The notes beneath the pieces are model-generated. The model ran no database searches. It saw only the letters and a list, made by a program, of their open reading frames with translations, and was not told where the DNA came from. 53,574 nucleotides of DNA from the NCBI RefSeq assembly GCF_001076885.1, contig NZ_JVDT01000113.1:1-53574 (forward strand). Direction: 5' to 3'. This DNA is from Bacillus sp. 522_BSPC. GTDB lineage: Bacteria > Bacillota > Bacilli > Bacillales > Cytobacillaceae. The position numbers and the translations under genes were made by a program. Positions 38,684-46,987 of the stretch are shown one piece after another; within the stretch, counting starts at the first letter, position 1, and each line of letters begins with the position of its first letter.

Positions 38684-39601
38684 TTACATATTTTGCATAA
38701 TGAAATCAAATAAATAACCAACAGTAATAAACAATCCAAACATTGTATTCGTCAATCCTGTGTTTTTCATAGCAATCGGTGTTTGGCTTTTATCACCTCT
38801 AAAGCCTTTAATTGCTTCAAGCGGCTTCTTAAAGCTTAGTAATACTATTAATAGCCAAGGACTAAAAATGCCGAAAGCAACAAAGATAACAACCCATAAA
38901 TAGGATAGAATAAATAATGCCGCAAGCAGATTGACTGCCTTATTAAAACCGATTAGGATAGCAATTGTTTTTCTTCCACCTAAAGTATCCTCTTCGATAT
39001 CTCTAATATTATTTGATAAATTAATTGCACCAATGAGAATTGCGATTGGTACAGAAATCATTATACTTTCTTGATTGATTTCACCAGCCTGGATATAAAA
39101 TGAAATAAGGATAAAGATACATCCCATACAAATACCAGAAAAGACCTCGCCAAATGGGGTATAAGCAATTGGGAGTGGCCCTCCAGTGTACAAATAACCA
39201 ATTGCCATGCCAAGTAAGCCGACTAAAGCAATCCACCAACTAGTTTGGGAACAAATATAAATACCCAAAAGTAATGCAATAACATATAGGCTAATTGCCA
39301 TATTTAAAACTAATTTTGGTTTCATTCCATGATGTACAATGGCTCCACCAATTCCTACTGACTCAGCAGTATCAATGCCTCTTACATAATCATAGTACTC
39401 ATTGAATAAATTGGTTGCTATTTGAATAATCAAACAAGCGAACATCATGGCAAAAAATAAACCCCATTTTGTTGAGGCGTGTGGGAAAGATAAAACCGTA
39501 CCAATGGAAACAGGTACAAAGGAAGCAGTTAACGTATGCGGTCTTGTTAGCTTCCATAGTATTTTAAAAGTAGGTTTTACTTCATTCGTTGCATTCTCCA
39601 T
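38684..39601 (-). CDS. menA: UbiA-family prenyltransferase, MenA-like
   Basis: This 305-residue polytopic membrane prenyltransferase is most like 1,4-dihydroxy-2-naphthoate polyprenyltransferase of menaquinone synthesis. The first Asp motif is NEYYDYVRGID, the second NNIRDIEEDTLGGRKT. About eight membrane helices are visible. ATG 39601 with GAAAGGA upstream is preferred over a longer frame reaching 39655. It lies between spoIVB and spo0A, which are adjacent in B. subtilis, so it is an insertion relative to that order. It may be the only menA or a second copy. Confidence 0.85.
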   Translation of the reverse strand: MENATNEVKPTFKILWKLTRPHTLTASFVPVSIGTVLSFPHASTKWGLFFAMMFACLIIQIATNLFNEYYDYVRGIDTAESVGIGGAIVHHGMKPKLVLNMAISLYVIALLLGIYICSQTSWWIALVGLLGMAIGYLYTGGPLPIAYTPFGEVFSGICMGCIFILISFYIQAGEINQESIMISVPIAILIGAINLSNNIRDIEEDTLGGRKTIAILIGFNKAVNLLAALFILSYLWVVIFVAFGIFSPWLLIVLLSFKKPLEAIKGFRGDKSQTPIAMKNTGLTNTMFGLFITVGYLFDFIMQNM

Positions 39602-39860
39602 ATAAAAATCCTTTCTATCATTGAGCAAATTAAAAAGCACAAGTACTTTTACCATTGTGCTAAGCTTTTATCTGAAAATAACAGATAAGTTGGCCCAAAA
39701 AAATTAATGCTTTTTGTCCAACTTTAATAATACCGTTAAAGTAACAACTCAACAAGAATATATTCATAAAAAAGTCATAATTTTTTCTTCCAGAAAAAGA
39801 AGTGTTTAGGTAAAAAGAAGTTAATTTAGATGTATTCTTTTTCTATGCAAAGAAGTGGGG

Positions 39861-40010
39861 TATAATATTGATATAAAGATTTTTCGACAAAATGATGAAA
39901 TGTATCGAATTCGGTCGAAAACATGAGAAAATGAGAGAAATAATGAGTTTTTCCCTATTTTTTAAGTTTTTTTTATAAAATCAAAGGATTATGGGTTGCT
40001 TTGTCGAAAA
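39861..40010 (+). promoter_or_regulatory. spo0A control region: sigma-A and sigma-H elements with three 0A boxes
   Basis: TATAAT (39861-39866) is a candidate vegetative -10, but its -35 is poor. AGGATTA (39985-39991), 14 bases, GAAAAT (40006-40011) fits a sigma-H promoter. Three Spo0A boxes are visible: 39891-39900 (reverse of TTGTCGAAAA, perfect), 39912-39921 (CGGTCGAAAA) and 40001-40010 (TTGTCGAAAA, perfect). The last overlaps the sigma-H -10. Together they imply the known two-promoter autoregulation of spo0A. Confidence 0.65.
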
Positions 40011-40075
40011 TGTCCTTTAGAATAAAAAATATAGATAAAATTAGAGACATTTGGACCTAAGGGAGGAAACAACTG

Positions 40076-40861
40076 TTGAAAAAAATAAAAGTTTGTATTG
40101 TTGATGATAATCGCGAACTAGTAGGTTTATTGGAAGAGTATATAGATACTCAAGATGACATGGAAGTAATCGGTGTTGCGCATAATGGTCAAGAGTGTCT
40201 GGAATTGATCGAACAACTAGAACCAGATGTGATGGTTCTCGATATCATTATGCCTCATCTCGATGGCTTAGCTGTATTAGAAAGAATGCGCCAAATGAAT
40301 AAAAAAATGCCTAATGTCATTATGCTAACAGCTTTTGGACAAGAGGATGTCACGAAAAAGGCTGTTGAATTAGGAGCATCTTACTTTATTTTAAAACCGT
40401 TTGATATGGATTATTTGGCAGGTCATATTCGCCAAGTTAGCGGTAAAACAACTGGGTTTGTGCGAAAATCTTCTTCTTCCTTTAAAACGCAACAGGAACC
40501 AAAAACAAAGAATTTAGATGCTAGCATTACAAGTATTATTCACGAGATTGGTGTCCCAGCCCATATTAAAGGCTATCTTTATTTAAGGGAAGCCATTTCG
40601 ATGGTCTATAATGACATAGAACTATTAGGATCGATTACAAAAGTACTCTATCCAGATATCGCTAAAAAATTTAATACAACTGCAAGCCGTGTGGAGCGTG
40701 CAATTCGTCATGCGATTGAAGTCGCTTGGAGCAGAGGCAATATCGATTCCATCTCATCCTTATTCGGCTACACTGTCAGCATGTCTAAAGCAAAACCAAC
40801 GAACTCAGAATTTATCGCGATTGTGGCAGATAAGTTAAGGCTGGAACATAAGGCTTCTTGA
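40076..40861 (+). CDS. spo0A: Sporulation master regulator Spo0A
   Basis: This 261-residue response regulator has an N-terminal receiver with acidic pocket VDDN and phospho-acceptor D56 in [14 protein letters not shown] in [11 protein letters not shown], and a C-terminal DNA-binding domain ([68 protein letters not shown]). It controls entry into sporulation. It starts at TTG 40076 after GGGAGG. Confidence 0.98.
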   Translation: MKKIKVCIVDDNRELVGLLEEYIDTQDDMEVIGVAHNGQECLELIEQLEPDVMVLDIIMPHLDGLAVLERMRQMNKKMPNVIMLTAFGQEDVTKKAVELGASYFILKPFDMDYLAGHIRQVSGKTTGFVRKSSSSFKTQQEPKTKNLDASITSIIHEIGVPAHIKGYLYLREAISMVYNDIELLGSITKVLYPDIAKKFNTTASRVERAIRHAIEVAWSRGNIDSISSLFGYTVSMSKAKPTNSEFIAIVADKLRLEHKAS

Positions 40862-40960
40862 GAGGGTTAGAATAAAGGGTTTTTGGTTATTGCTAATCCA
40901 ACCAATTCTTTGAAAAACAACTTTTTTTGCGGATTTAAGCCAATAAATTTTTACCTTCTC

Positions 40961-40998
40961 ACCCAATAAATCATTTTGATTTGTTGGGTTTTGTTTTT
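40961..40998 (+). terminator. Intrinsic terminator after spo0A
   Basis: CCCAATAAATCA (40962-40973) pairs with TGATTTGTTGGG (40977-40988), followed by TTTTGTTTTT. Confidence 0.8.
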
Positions 40999-41462
40999 GT
41001 TGGAGATGAAGATGTACAGAGTGAAGTTAACAGAACTACAATTTCATGCAGATGATTTATTTTTTCCTGTCAAAGCAAGACTGTAGCATCTTATAAGCAG
41101 AGTCAAAAGCTAATCTTAGTCCTATTTAAAAGTGGAACAGGAGATATTGACAATCTCAAAAAGACTGCACACAAAACCTCTCATTAATATTAACTGTCTG
41201 CTCATCTAATTGCTAACTGAATAAATTATAAAGGTGAAATTGATAAAATTGTTAGGAATTAAAAACCATAAAAAGGAATTTGTTTTAAAAAATTGAAAAA
41301 TTATCATCGGAAGATTTGCTTTCTGTTGATTAACCTGTTACTATAAAGAAGACTTATTTTTGTTCTCTAGAAAATAGTTGAGATTTACATATTTCTTTAT
41401 TTTTTACTACGAGCAAGGATAGTAATACATTTGTGCATAAAGCACATAGGAGGAAACAAGAA
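40999..41462 (+). other. Long leader region of the cold-shock gene
   Basis: About 460 AT-rich bases without an ORF I can support. Position suggests it holds the promoter and the long 5' leader usual for cold-shock genes, but I could not place a convincing -35/-10 pair. The ribosome site AGGAGG (41447-41452) precedes the csp start. Confidence 0.35.
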
Positions 41463-41663
41463 ATGGCTACAGGTAAAGTAAAATGGTTTAACGCAGAAAA
41501 AGGATTTGGTTTCATCGAAACAGCTGAAGGACAAGATGTATTCGTACATTTCAGCGCTATTCAAACAGAAGGTTTCAAAACATTAGATGAAGGTCAAGAA
41601 GTTTCTTTTGACATAGAAGAAGGTCAACGCGGACCTCAAGCTGCTAACGTAGTAAAAAACTAA
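41463..41663 (+). CDS. Cold-shock protein, CspA family
   Basis: This 66-residue single OB-fold RNA/DNA chaperone has RNP1 KGFGFIE and RNP2 VFVHFSAI, and a highly acidic surface. ATG 41463 is preferred over an in-frame GTG 41433, since AGGAGG lies 10 bases upstream and the family starts MxxGKVKWFN. Which paralogue (CspB, C or D) cannot be decided here. Confidence 0.96.
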   Translation: MATGKVKWFNAEKGFGFIETAEGQDVFVHFSAIQTEGFKTLDEGQEVSFDIEEGQRGPQAANVVKN

Positions 41664-41679
41664 TTTAACAAAAACCGAT

Positions 41680-41714
41680 ACAGGCTCTGACTTATGTTAG
41701 AGCCTGTTTTTTTC
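41680..41714 (+). terminator. Intrinsic terminator after csp
   Basis: ACAGGCTCT (41680-41688) pairs with AGAGCCTGT (41699-41707), followed by seven T. Confidence 0.88.
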
Positions 41715-41763
41715 ATCATTTATAAAGCAGTAGCGAAAGAGTTCTACATAAGGAAGTGATTTC

Positions 41764-42486
41764 ATGACGAAAATATTTGCACACCGAGGCTATTCTTCCC
41801 AATATCCAGAGAATACCATGAAAGCTTTTGAAGAAGCTGAAAAAGCAAAGGCTGATGGAATAGAAATTGATATTCAAATGACAAAAGATGGGGAAGTTGT
41901 TATTATTCATGACGAAAAAGTTGATCGAACAACAAATGGATTAGGATATGTGCAAGAATTAAGTTATAAAGGTTTACGATCATTAAATGCAGGACATCGA
42001 TTCAAGCATATTGGGAAAGAAGCTATTCCCACATTAATTGAGTTATTCGATTGGATGCAAGACAATACGATAACTTGTAATATTGAAATGAAAAATAATA
42101 AGATTCCATATAAAGGGATGGAAGAAAAAACAATTGAGCTTATTCGCAAATATGGTTTTGAAAAACGGATTATCTTTTCCTCGTTTAATCATTATAGCCT
42201 CGTACATAGTTATCGAATTGCACCTGAAATTGAAACAGCCCCTTTGTTGTCAGATGGAATATATCAGCCTTGGATATATGCAAATGCTATAGGTGCCAAA
42301 GGGTTTCATCCTAATTACAAACGCATTAACCAAGAGATAATACAATCCTCAATAGAAAAAAATATCAAAGTTAGAGCATATACAGTGAATAGTCCTAAAG
42401 CGATGAGAGCACTAATAAATGAAGGAATCTCAGCAATAATAACAGATGAGCCGATTCTTGCACGTGAATTATTAACGTTGCCTTAA
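41764..42486 (+). CDS. yqiK: Glycerophosphodiester phosphodiesterase (YqiK-like)
   Basis: This 240-residue GDPD-family TIM barrel lacks a signal peptide. Catalytic and metal motifs are AHRGYSSQYPENTMKAFEEA (His, Arg, Glu), GIEIDIQMTKDGEVVIIHDEKVDRTTNG (Glu, Asp, His) and CNIEMKNN. It hydrolyses glycerophosphodiesters to glycerol 3-phosphate and an alcohol, inside the cell. AAGGAAGTG lies before the ATG. Confidence 0.94.
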   Translation: MTKIFAHRGYSSQYPENTMKAFEEAEKAKADGIEIDIQMTKDGEVVIIHDEKVDRTTNGLGYVQELSYKGLRSLNAGHRFKHIGKEAIPTLIELFDWMQDNTITCNIEMKNNKIPYKGMEEKTIELIRKYGFEKRIIFSSFNHYSLVHSYRIAPEIETAPLLSDGIYQPWIYANAIGAKGFHPNYKRINQEIIQSSIEKNIKVRAYTVNSPKAMRALINEGISAIITDEPILARELLTLP

Positions 42487-42550
42487 AGAATGATGGTTTT
42501 CCAACCTATCTTCAATTTGTTAGAGAGAGGGAGGAGAGCCTTTTTTTTTA

Positions 42551-42594
42551 GATAATAGCCTAAATAATCCCTAAATAACGACTATTAGGTTATC
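42551..42594. promoter_or_regulatory. Repeat cluster upstream of bkdR-like gene, possible enhancer site
   Basis: Two CCTAAATAA direct repeats (42559-42567, 42570-42578) lie inside an imperfect inverted repeat with ends GATAA (42551) and TTATC (42594), including CCTAAATA/TATTAGG. They sit about 80-120 bases upstream of the -24/-12 element, the usual distance for an enhancer-binding-protein site. Function is inferred. Confidence 0.4.
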
Positions 42595-42674
42595 TCCTTC
42601 ACCAACTCATTTCTCCACAAATTTGCAACCAATAGTATATTCAAATAAATCTTTTTTTCAGAAATAAAAGAAAA

Positions 42675-42690
42675 TGGGAAAAAAATTGCA
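42675..42690 (+). promoter_or_regulatory. Candidate sigma-54 (-24/-12) promoter upstream of bkdR-like gene
   Basis: TGGGAAAAAAATTGCA matches the sigma-54 consensus TGGCACN5TTGCW at the key GG and GC with exact spacing, 72 bases before the start codon. bkd operons are known to use sigma-L. No such element can fit in the 22 bases between the regulator and buk. Confidence 0.55.
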
Positions 42691-42761
42691 TAATAACAGA
42701 GAGATAGGTATAGTATAGATATGAAATAAATTGCACGGATGAACAGATAGGAAGTGTACTA

Positions 42762-44372
42762 ATGATTGATCGAACTATACAGACAACCTCTTATGCCCTA
42801 TTTGATGAAATGAAGGAAGGGATTATTCTAGTGGATAATCGCGGAGTCATCTGTTATTTCAACAAAAGTGCAGAAAGAATGATAAAGGGACACTATCATC
42901 TTCAAATAGATCAACATATTTTATCGATTATTCCTACTAGTGGGATGATGAGAGTATTACATACTAAAAGAAAAGAAGAACAGAAAATATTTGCTATATC
43001 TGATAAGGATAATCTTTTAATTTCTCGTTATCCGCTAAAAAAAGAGGGAAATCAAGTTATAGGTGCATTGGCGGTATTACAAGAAGCCAATCAAAAAAGA
43101 GAATGGTTTGATGATAACAGCATCCGAGTATTGCTTACATTGATTTTGCAAAAAAATGCAGAAGCATTTGCAGTAGTCGATGATCTTGGTCATATCATCA
43201 TGCAAAATCCGTCATATGAAGAGTTGCTTTCAGTACTTAATCAGAAAAAAGCACGTAACTTAATTATCAAGAATAGAGAAGAAGTCTTCCGAACAAGACG
43301 GGATGCGGAAATTTCGATAAATACGGACTCTTACAGTCTTATCATAAAAAGTACACCAATTATCGTAGATGGAATCTTAAAAGGCTGTCTGCAAAGCATC
43401 AACAGTTATACGGAAATAGTTCAGTTAAAAAGGGAACTTCAACAAACTAAAACGATTATACGCAGGCTAGAGCAAAGTTACCAATTTGAGGACTTTATTT
43501 ATCAATCATCTTCTATGAAATTTGCACTTGAGCAGGCCAAGCTAATAGGAGCAAGCAAACGTGTGCTATTTATTAGAGGGGAAGAAGGCACTGGAAAGTT
43601 TATGCTTGCTAATACTATTCACAATTGGAGTGAAAATAAGTTTCATTTGTTTAAATGTATACATCCAAAGAGAAACAGAGAACAATTAATAGAACTTTTA
43701 AGTAAAAATAACGGGAACGCTAAAGGGACGGTTTACTTAGAAAATGTTACTTGTTTGTCGATGGAGGAGCAAACTTCGCTTCTAGAAATGATGAAAAAGG
43801 ATGGGAAGGAAGAGAAACAATCGTCCCTTCGCCTTATTGTTTCATCTCCTATCAAACTAGAAAAAGCATTAATGGCAGGAATGTTTTTAGAAGAACTCTA
43901 TGACGAGCTAATGAAATCGCATATATACTTACCTCCTTTAAGCGAGCGTAAGGAGGATATTTATCCATTAGCAAAGCATTTTCTTTTAGAACTAAATAAA
44001 GAAAGCGGAAGGTGGATAAAAGAGATTGAATTAGATGCCCAAAAAGCATTAGAAGCTTATTCTTACTCTACTAATGTCCACGAATTAAAGGCAATCTTAC
44101 AACTAGCTGTAATAAGAGCAAAAGAAGAAGATACTGTGCTTAAAGCGGAGCATCTTATTCTTTCGCAAACGAGTGCAGAATCAAAAATAGATAGCCATGA
44201 GGAAATCGATGAAGATAATCAAACACTATCTGAGCTAGTCGAAAAATACGAGAAGGTTATTATAGAAAAAACCTTGAAGAAATTAGACGGGAATAAAACG
44301 TTGACGGCAAAAACATTAGGGTTATCTGTCCGCAATTTGTATTATAAGTTGGATAAGTATCATTTAAATTAA
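42762..44372 (+). CDS. BkdR-like enhancer-binding protein with degenerate AAA+ domain
   Basis: This 536-residue protein occupies the bkdR position. Two PAS-like sensor domains are visible (about 11-110 and 130-220), then a sigma-54 AAA+ type domain (about 240-460) and a Fis-type HTH (495-535, LSVRNLYYKLDKYHLN). The AAA+ core is broken. Walker A remains as GEEGTGK (273-279). The ELFG..GAFTGA loop is deleted, and Walker B is GTVYLEN instead of GTLFLDE. The arginine-finger segment reads MFLEELYDEL instead of RFREDLYYRL, and sensor II is TNVHELK instead of GNVRELE. It should not hydrolyse ATP or contact sigma-54 in the standard way. It is shorter than typical BkdR (about 690). The frame is open, so this is adaptation or recent decay, not a frameshift. 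Confidence 0.85.
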   Translation: MIDRTIQTTSYALFDEMKEGIILVDNRGVICYFNKSAERMIKGHYHLQIDQHILSIIPTSGMMRVLHTKRKEEQKIFAISDKDNLLISRYPLKKEGNQVIGALAVLQEANQKREWFDDNSIRVLLTLILQKNAEAFAVVDDLGHIIMQNPSYEELLSVLNQKKARNLIIKNREEVFRTRRDAEISINTDSYSLIIKSTPIIVDGILKGCLQSINSYTEIVQLKRELQQTKTIIRRLEQSYQFEDFIYQSSSMKFALEQAKLIGASKRVLFIRGEEGTGKFMLANTIHNWSENKFHLFKCIHPKRNREQLIELLSKNNGNAKGTVYLENVTCLSMEEQTSLLEMMKKDGKEEKQSSLRLIVSSPIKLEKALMAGMFLEELYDELMKSHIYLPPLSERKEDIYPLAKHFLLELNKESGRWIKEIELDAQKALEAYSYSTNVHELKAILQLAVIRAKEEDTVLKAEHLILSQTSAESKIDSHEEIDEDNQTLSELVEKYEKVIIEKTLKKLDGNKTLTAKTLGLSVRNLYYKLDKYHLN

Positions 44373-44394
44373 TTTTTAATAAGAGGTTTTTAAA

Positions 44395-45486
44395 ATGAGT
44401 AAATTTCGCATATTGGTAATAAACCCGAGGTCATTAGTAACAGAAATTGCCCTCTATGAAAACGAGGTTCCGCTAATAATAGACGATTTATCTCATGATT
44501 CTGATAAGTTAGCGGAATTTCCTTCTGTTGCTTCTCAATATAAATTTAGAGCAGATGAAATTTTGTCTTATCTAGTAAATAAAGGAATCAACCTTTCGAA
44601 ATTAGCTGCTGTTTGTGGAAGAGGCGGTTTACTTAAGCCCATCGATGGCGGAACCTATTTGGTAAATGCTGCTATGCGTAAAGAATTGCTTGAACAAACA
44701 AGAGGAGAACATCCTTCTAATCTGGGAGCACTTATCGCTTATGAAATTGGCGAGCATTTCGAGATTCCCTCCTATATAGTAGATCCAGTTGTTGTGGATG
44801 AAATGGCCGATATCGCTAAGATTTCTGGTTACCCGAAAATTACAAGAAAAAGTATATTCCATGCCCTTAATCATAAAGCAACAGGAAGACGTGCGGCGAT
44901 GGAGCTTGGCAAAAAGTATGAGGATGTTCAATTAATCATTGCACATCTTGGCGATGGGATTACAATTGGAGCACATTCGAACGGAAGAGTAATCGATGTT
45001 AATAATGGATTGAATGGGGAAGGGCCTTTTAGTATCGAACGTTCTGGAACACTACCACATGGTGATTTAGTTGATTTATGTTATTCAGGAAAATTCAGCT
45101 ACGAAGAAATGAAGCAAGAATTACTATACCATTCAGGGATAATGGCTTATATCGATAAACCAAGTAGAGGATCACTAGATATAGAAGAAGAACTAAAAAA
45201 GGGTGATAATCCAAGTTATCACATTATTGAAGCGCTAGCATACCAAGTCGCTAAGGAAATCGGCAGTGTAAGTACAGTGCTATTAGGGGAAGTAGACGCC
45301 ATTATCTTAACAGGTGAGCTTGCATACAGTAATTTATTTGTAAAATTAATTATGGAACGTGTTAATTGGATTGCAGATATAATGGTATATCCAGGCGAAA
45401 ATGAGCGACAGTCATTGGCACAGGGAGTACTCCGAGTATTACGCAAGGAAGAATTAGTAAAAGAGTATGAAAGTAAAGGGGTGTGA
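44395..45486 (+). CDS. buk: Butyrate kinase-like protein with altered phosphate-binding motifs
   Basis: This 363-residue acetate/butyrate kinase (ASKHA) family member sits at the normal buk place. The substrate region looks conserved (GEHPSNLGALIAYEIGE, YIVDPVVVDEMADIAKISG, KSIFHALNHKATGRRAA). The nucleotide/phosphate loops deviate: NPRSLVTE (10-17) replaces the usual NPGSTSTK, losing the glycine, a hydroxyl and the lysine. HLGDGIT (184-190) replaces HLGGGIS, and ILTGELAYS replaces ILTGGLAYS. Kinase activity is therefore doubtful. ptb, its usual partner gene, is missing. Confidence 0.85.
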   Translation: MSKFRILVINPRSLVTEIALYENEVPLIIDDLSHDSDKLAEFPSVASQYKFRADEILSYLVNKGINLSKLAAVCGRGGLLKPIDGGTYLVNAAMRKELLEQTRGEHPSNLGALIAYEIGEHFEIPSYIVDPVVVDEMADIAKISGYPKITRKSIFHALNHKATGRRAAMELGKKYEDVQLIIAHLGDGITIGAHSNGRVIDVNNGLNGEGPFSIERSGTLPHGDLVDLCYSGKFSYEEMKQELLYHSGIMAYIDKPSRGSLDIEEELKKGDNPSYHIIEALAYQVAKEIGSVSTVLLGEVDAIILTGELAYSNLFVKLIMERVNWIADIMVYPGENERQSLAQGVLRVLRKEELVKEYESKGV

Positions 45487-45490
45487 AAAA

Positions 45491-46915
45491 ATGGCAAAAG
45501 AGTATGATCTTGTCATTCTAGGTGGTGGAACAGGCGGCTATGTAGCAGCAATTCGTGCCTCCCAATTAGGTTTAAAAACAGCAGTGGTAGAAAAAGGTAA
45601 ATTAGGTGGAACATGTTTACATAATGGTTGCATTCCAAGTAAAGCACTATTAAGAAGTGCGGAAGTTTATGCGACAACGAAAAAAAGTGATGAATTTGGG
45701 ATTATTACATCAGATATCCGATTGGACTTTAATCGAGTGCAAGAAAGAAAATCAACCATCATAAGCCAGTTGCATAGTGGTGTGCAATATTTAATGAAAA
45801 AAGGGAAAATTGATGTTTATGAAGGAAACGGCAGAATAATGGGACCATCTATTTTTTCACCGATGCCGGGAACGATCTCAGTTGAAATGAATAATGGAGA
45901 AGAAAATGAAATGTTGCTTCCGAAAAATGTAATCATTGCAACAGGATCTAGACCGAAAACCTTACCGGGATTAGAGATTGATGGTTCGACTGTCATTAGT
46001 TCGGAGGAAGCATTACAAATGGAAGATCTTCCTAAATCCATTATTATTGTGGGCGGAGGAGTAATAGGAGTTGAATGGGCTTCTATGCTTTCAGATTTTG
46101 ATGTGAAAGTAACTATTTTAGAATATAGTGATCGATTGGTGCCAACAGAAGATAAGGAAATAAGTAAAGAATTACAGAGAATCCTAAAGAAAAAAGGGAT
46201 CAAGATAGTTACAGGTGCCAAGGTTTTAGCAGACACCGTCCAGAAGAATCCATCTAATGTAACTATCCAAGCAGAAAAAAATGGCGATATACAGACGTTT
46301 GAAGGAGAAAAACTGCTTGTATCTGTTGGACGTATTGGAAATGTAGAAGGAATTGGTCTGGAAAATACAGAAATTGCAGTTTCTAATAACGTAATTGAAA
46401 CAAATAAATACTATCAAACAAAGGAATCGCATATTTACGCAATTGGCGATTGTATTGGAGGATTGCAACTGGCACATGTAGCCTCACATGAAGGAATAAT
46501 TGCCGTTGAACATATTGCCGGGCAAAAGCCACATCCTCTAGACTATAAAACAGTTTCTAAATGCATCTATACTAGTCCAGAAATAGCTAGTGTAGGTTAT
46601 ACAGAAGAAGAGGCAATTGCGCTTGGATATTCGATTAAAAAAGGCAAATTCTCCTTTAAAGCAATTGGAAAAGCACTTATCTACGGGGAGCAAGATGGAT
46701 TTGTAAAAATAATCTCAGATAAAAATTCAGAAGATTTATTAGGAGTTCACATTATCGGTACACATGCTACTGACTTGATCTCAGAAGGAGCTCTTGCAAA
46801 AGTGCTCGATGCAACAGCTTGGGAAATTGGAAATACGATTCATCCACATCCGACACTGTCAGAAGCAATTGGAGAGGCAGCGCTTGCAGTAGAAGGTAAA
46901 GCAATTCATGGCTAA
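45491..46915 (+). CDS. lpdV: Dihydrolipoyl dehydrogenase, E3 of branched-chain keto-acid complex
   Basis: This 474-residue flavoprotein has an FAD fold GGGTGGYVAAIRASQLG, redox pair CLHNGC in GGTCLHNGCIPSK, NAD fold VGGGVIGVEWASMLSDF and C-terminal catalytic HPHPTLSEAIGEAAL. All catalytic residues are present. ATG 45491 (AAAGGGGTG upstream) is preferred over an in-frame start at 45467 inside buk. It reoxidises dihydrolipoamide on BkdB. Confidence 0.96.
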   Translation: MAKEYDLVILGGGTGGYVAAIRASQLGLKTAVVEKGKLGGTCLHNGCIPSKALLRSAEVYATTKKSDEFGIITSDIRLDFNRVQERKSTIISQLHSGVQYLMKKGKIDVYEGNGRIMGPSIFSPMPGTISVEMNNGEENEMLLPKNVIIATGSRPKTLPGLEIDGSTVISSEEALQMEDLPKSIIIVGGGVIGVEWASMLSDFDVKVTILEYSDRLVPTEDKEISKELQRILKKKGIKIVTGAKVLADTVQKNPSNVTIQAEKNGDIQTFEGEKLLVSVGRIGNVEGIGLENTEIAVSNNVIETNKYYQTKESHIYAIGDCIGGLQLAHVASHEGIIAVEHIAGQKPHPLDYKTVSKCIYTSPEIASVGYTEEEAIALGYSIKKGKFSFKAIGKALIYGEQDGFVKIISDKNSEDLLGVHIIGTHATDLISEGALAKVLDATAWEIGNTIHPHPTLSEAIGEAALAVEGKAIHG

Positions 46916-46987
46916 ATAAAAAAGCTAAACAAGTAAAGGGAAAGAAAATAATAAAGGCAAAAATTGATTCCATTAGGAGGTAATAAA

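Noticed and set aside
45817-46236. 139-codon antisense ORF within lpdV, and similar long antisense frames (e.g. in yqhO, phosphatase and gcvPB)
   Set aside because: They mirror strongly conserved coding genes, lack ribosome sites and family features.
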